Part shown: in pieces, positions 5,452-6,439 of the stretch
Position numbering within the stretch: the first letter of the stretch is position 1
Layout of the letters: each line of letters starts with the position of its first letter
DNA from: Fimbriimonadaceae bacterium
GTDB lineage: Bacteria; Armatimonadota; Fimbriimonadia; Fimbriimonadales; Fimbriimonadaceae
Direction: 5' to 3'
Assembly (NCBI GenBank): GCA_022402505.1
Contig: JAKRSE010000358.1
Location: forward strand, 1 to 6,439
Length of the DNA stretch: 6,439 nt
Notes under the pieces: model-generated
Database searches by the model: none
What the model was told of the DNA's origin: nothing
The model's input: the letters and a program-made list of their open reading frames with translations, nothing else
Program-made: the position numbers and the translations under genes

Positions 5452-5904
5452 TTGATCACGGAGGCTGGAAATGATCGTGGCCGTCGCCGGCTTTGGAGCA
5501 GGCGACTTCTGCGAGTGGCTTCGATGGCCGGCTGCCTTCTGTCGGTCGTTTCGGTTCTCTCAGGCTGCCTGCCCGCCGGAAGGCCCTCGGGGGTGGAAGG
5601 GGTCTACCGGTTGGAGGACCCAGCCCATTACGGCCAGAAGACCATGAAGGAGGTTCCGCCTGGTCAGGTCTGGCAGCTTCGGTTGGAAGCCGGGCGCTGG
5701 CAGCTGGGCGACATGATGATCGGGTTCGGCGGAACCTACCAGGAGTCGCCTTCCGGGGCGACGCTGACCGTTCATGAGGGACCGACTGGGCCGCAGGAGG
5801 AATCGGAACGGTTGACCGCCCGACGAACCCGGGAGGGCCTCTCGGTGAGCGGATTGGGCCCCACGGAGGTCAGCTTCCGATTCGTATCCGCGCCCAGACC
5901 TTAG
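5452..5904 (+). CDS. Small lipoprotein of unknown function
   Basis: The 150-residue product has a lipoprotein signal. A strongly basic n-region (RGRRRLWSRRLLR, 9-21) and a hydrophobic stretch (about 22-36) are followed by the lipobox LSGC with Cys39 as the lipidation site. After cleavage about 112 residues remain: a proline/glycine linker, GVEGVYRLEDPAHYGQ (47-62), and a region that alternates short predicted strands (VWQLRLEAGRWQL, GATLTV, LSVSGLGPTEVSFRFV). This suggests a small beta domain on the cell surface or in the periplasm. I do not recognise the family. The start is uncertain. TTG at 5452 keeps the basic n-region and has GAGAGG about 11 bases upstream. GTG 5515 or ATG 5524 would remove that region. 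The best Shine-Dalgarno (GGAGG, 5460-5464) serves an ATG in another frame. Confidence 0.7.
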   Translation: MITEAGNDRGRRRLWSRRLLRVASMAGCLLSVVSVLSGCLPAGRPSGVEGVYRLEDPAHYGQKTMKEVPPGQVWQLRLEAGRWQLGDMMIGFGGTYQESPSGATLTVHEGPTGPQEESERLTARRTREGLSVSGLGPTEVSFRFVSAPRP

Positions 5905-6182
5905 GGTGTGTTCCCAGAATCCTGATCCCGGTCCCGCATCGGATTCCAGGCGGGCTCTTGAGCCGCCGCCCGTCCGCACCTGCCCTTTTGCTGGAAATGC
6001 AGGGTGGAGCCGGAGTTCGGGAGATGAATTCCTTCAAGAAATGCGGGTTGATCGAAACCGGCAGGGTTCGAACCAGACCCCTCCAATCTCGCATCCTGGT
6101 GCAGGCGGAATCAGCCCACGTCCATGAGTCGGCAGCCGCGTGAACGCGTGAGCCGAAGGCGAACTCGTGAACTCGGCGGAAC
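5905..6182. other. Intergenic stretch without a convincing gene
   Basis: No frame here has a recognisable protein, and I see no RNA gene. The stretch contains an imperfect hairpin (5949-5967), a GGTTCGAACC palindrome (6065-6074), and at its right end a pair of 16-base tandem repeats that runs into the truncated gene copy. It may be the debris of the duplication that produced the second crystallin-J1-like copy. I could not recover the missing N-terminal half in it. Confidence 0.5.
5949..5967 (+). terminator. Possible weak terminator hairpin after the lipoprotein gene
   Basis: GGCTC-TT-GAGCC with flanking GGC/GCC forms an eight-pair stem with one bulged G, 45 bases after the lipoprotein stop. 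There is no T-run after it, so intrinsic termination is doubtful. Confidence 0.25.
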
Positions 6183-6197
6183 GTGAACTCGCCGGGG
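6166..6197. repeat. Two tandem 16-base repeats at the junction of the truncated gene copy
   Basis: CGTGAACTCGGCGGAA (6166-6181) and CGTGAACTCGCCGGGG (6182-6197) agree at 13 of 16 positions. A further CGTGAA lies at 6139-6144. Copy A of the duplicated gene has a single GTGAAC (5230-5235) at the equivalent place. A short tandem duplication here probably disrupted the reading frame of the second copy. Confidence 0.5.
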
Positions 6198-6389
6198 AGC
6201 GGGCATGTCCTGCGCTTCGAGGTCCGGGCCGACTTCACCGAGCGGTACCCGGTGCAGACGGTCGGCGACCAGGAATGCACCGAGTGGTGGATTCCGGCCG
6301 AGGACCTGGACGCGCTGAACGACGCGATTGTCGGGCTGATCGAGCTTGTCGAGACGGTCCGGGAGCCTCCGGCGACCGAAGGCTCTTGA
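6183..6389 (+). CDS. 5'-truncated second copy of the crystallin-J1-like gene (possible pseudogene)
   Basis: The 68-residue frame begins at GTG 6183 and repeats the C-terminal half of the gene at 5140: GHVLRFEVRADFTERYPVQTV, then EWWIPAEDLDALNDAIVGLIELVETVRE, before diverging to PPATEGS. The N-terminal half with PPRLPEQPIFY is absent upstream. Homology seems to continue weakly to about 6167, but across a one-base frame offset. A weak GGCGGA two bases before the GTG is too close to be a good ribosome binding site. Eight of ten codon differences from the first copy are silent, so both sequences evolved under protein-level selection for most of their separate history. The truncation is therefore probably recent, or the half-protein is still used. 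The function is unknown, as for the first copy. Confidence 0.5.
   Translation: MNSPGSGHVLRFEVRADFTERYPVQTVGDQECTEWWIPAEDLDALNDAIVGLIELVETVREPPATEGS
6201..6361 (+). repeat. Direct repeat, copy B (within the truncated gene copy)
   Basis: This is the partner of 5263-5423: 161 bases, 93% identical, same orientation. The lipoprotein gene lies between the two copies. No terminal inverted repeats or transposase are visible, so a tandem duplication with later loss is more likely than transposition. Confidence 0.9.
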
Positions 6390-6402
6390 CCGACCCACCC
6401 GG

Positions 6403-6435
6403 TGGCGCTCAGCGGGACCGCAGCCGGGAGCGCCA
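6403..6435. terminator. Hairpin after the second gene copy, possible terminator
   Basis: TGGCGCTC (6403-6410) and GAGCGCCA (6428-6435) are perfect complements around a 17-base GC-rich loop, starting 14 bases after the TGA at 6387. The window ends four bases later (AACA), so a following T-run cannot be judged. It could be an intrinsic terminator or an extragenic palindromic repeat. Confidence 0.35.
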
Positions 6436-6439
6436 AACA

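Noticed and set aside
6040..6085. tRNA-like GGTTCGAACC at 6065-6074 (also at 1183-1192)
   Set aside because: The loop TTCGAAC is present, but neither strand gives a paired T-stem or a cloverleaf; the second occurrence lies within comEC coding sequence.
5905..6180. Missing N-terminal half of the second gene copy
   Set aside because: I compared the first copy's 5' half (PPRLPEQPIFY region) with this stretch and found only short chance matches such as GGATTC.
1..6439. CRISPR array, insertion sequence or phage genes
   Set aside because: There are no regularly spaced repeats, no transposase or integrase frames and no terminal inverted repeats. The only sizeable repeat is the duplicated gene segment.

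Overview
The window comes from the chromosome of a GC-rich bacterium. The genes are mostly housekeeping (recF, a DciA-type helicase loader, comEC) plus common accessory families (RDD membrane protein, DUF58 protein, a small lipoprotein). The phylum cannot be fixed from the sequence. The gene set would fit an Armatimonadota-like or other GC-rich, naturally competent lineage, but that is only a guess.

Left part, minus strand (1-2805): a tightly packed operon read from right to left. recF (2805->1720) overlaps a DUF721/dciA gene by an ATGA (1723->1406). That gene overlaps the membrane half of comEC (1422->88), which in turn overlaps the start of a further gene (98->1, running off the window). 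The frame, strong ribosome binding site and first residues of this last gene suggest it encodes the metallo-beta-lactamase half of ComEC as a separate protein. The operon therefore links DNA-gap repair, helicase loading and DNA uptake.

Centre (2806-3018): about 208 non-coding bases between recF and the RDD gene. They hold an AT-rich block beside recF, six DnaA-box-like 9-mers (three in each orientation) and two short hairpins. This is a candidate chromosomal origin of replication or a DnaA-controlled recF promoter, and is the most interesting non-coding element here.

Right part: a divergent pair shares only 18 bases between start codons, the RDD protein on minus (3760->3014) and a DUF58 protein on plus (3779->5089). 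The RDD gene looks leaderless. The DUF58 gene is followed, with a GTGA overlap, by a small gene of the family commonly labelled 'ADP-ribosylation/crystallin J1'. An in-frame TAA at its 12th codon breaks the gene, leaving a 98-residue ORF that may be translated by re-initiation. Next come a small lipoprotein of unknown function (5452-5904), about 280 bases with no convincing gene, and then a 5'-truncated second copy of the crystallin-J1-like gene (6183-6389). The copies are 93% identical over 161 bp, and most differences are synonymous. The window ends in a hairpin.
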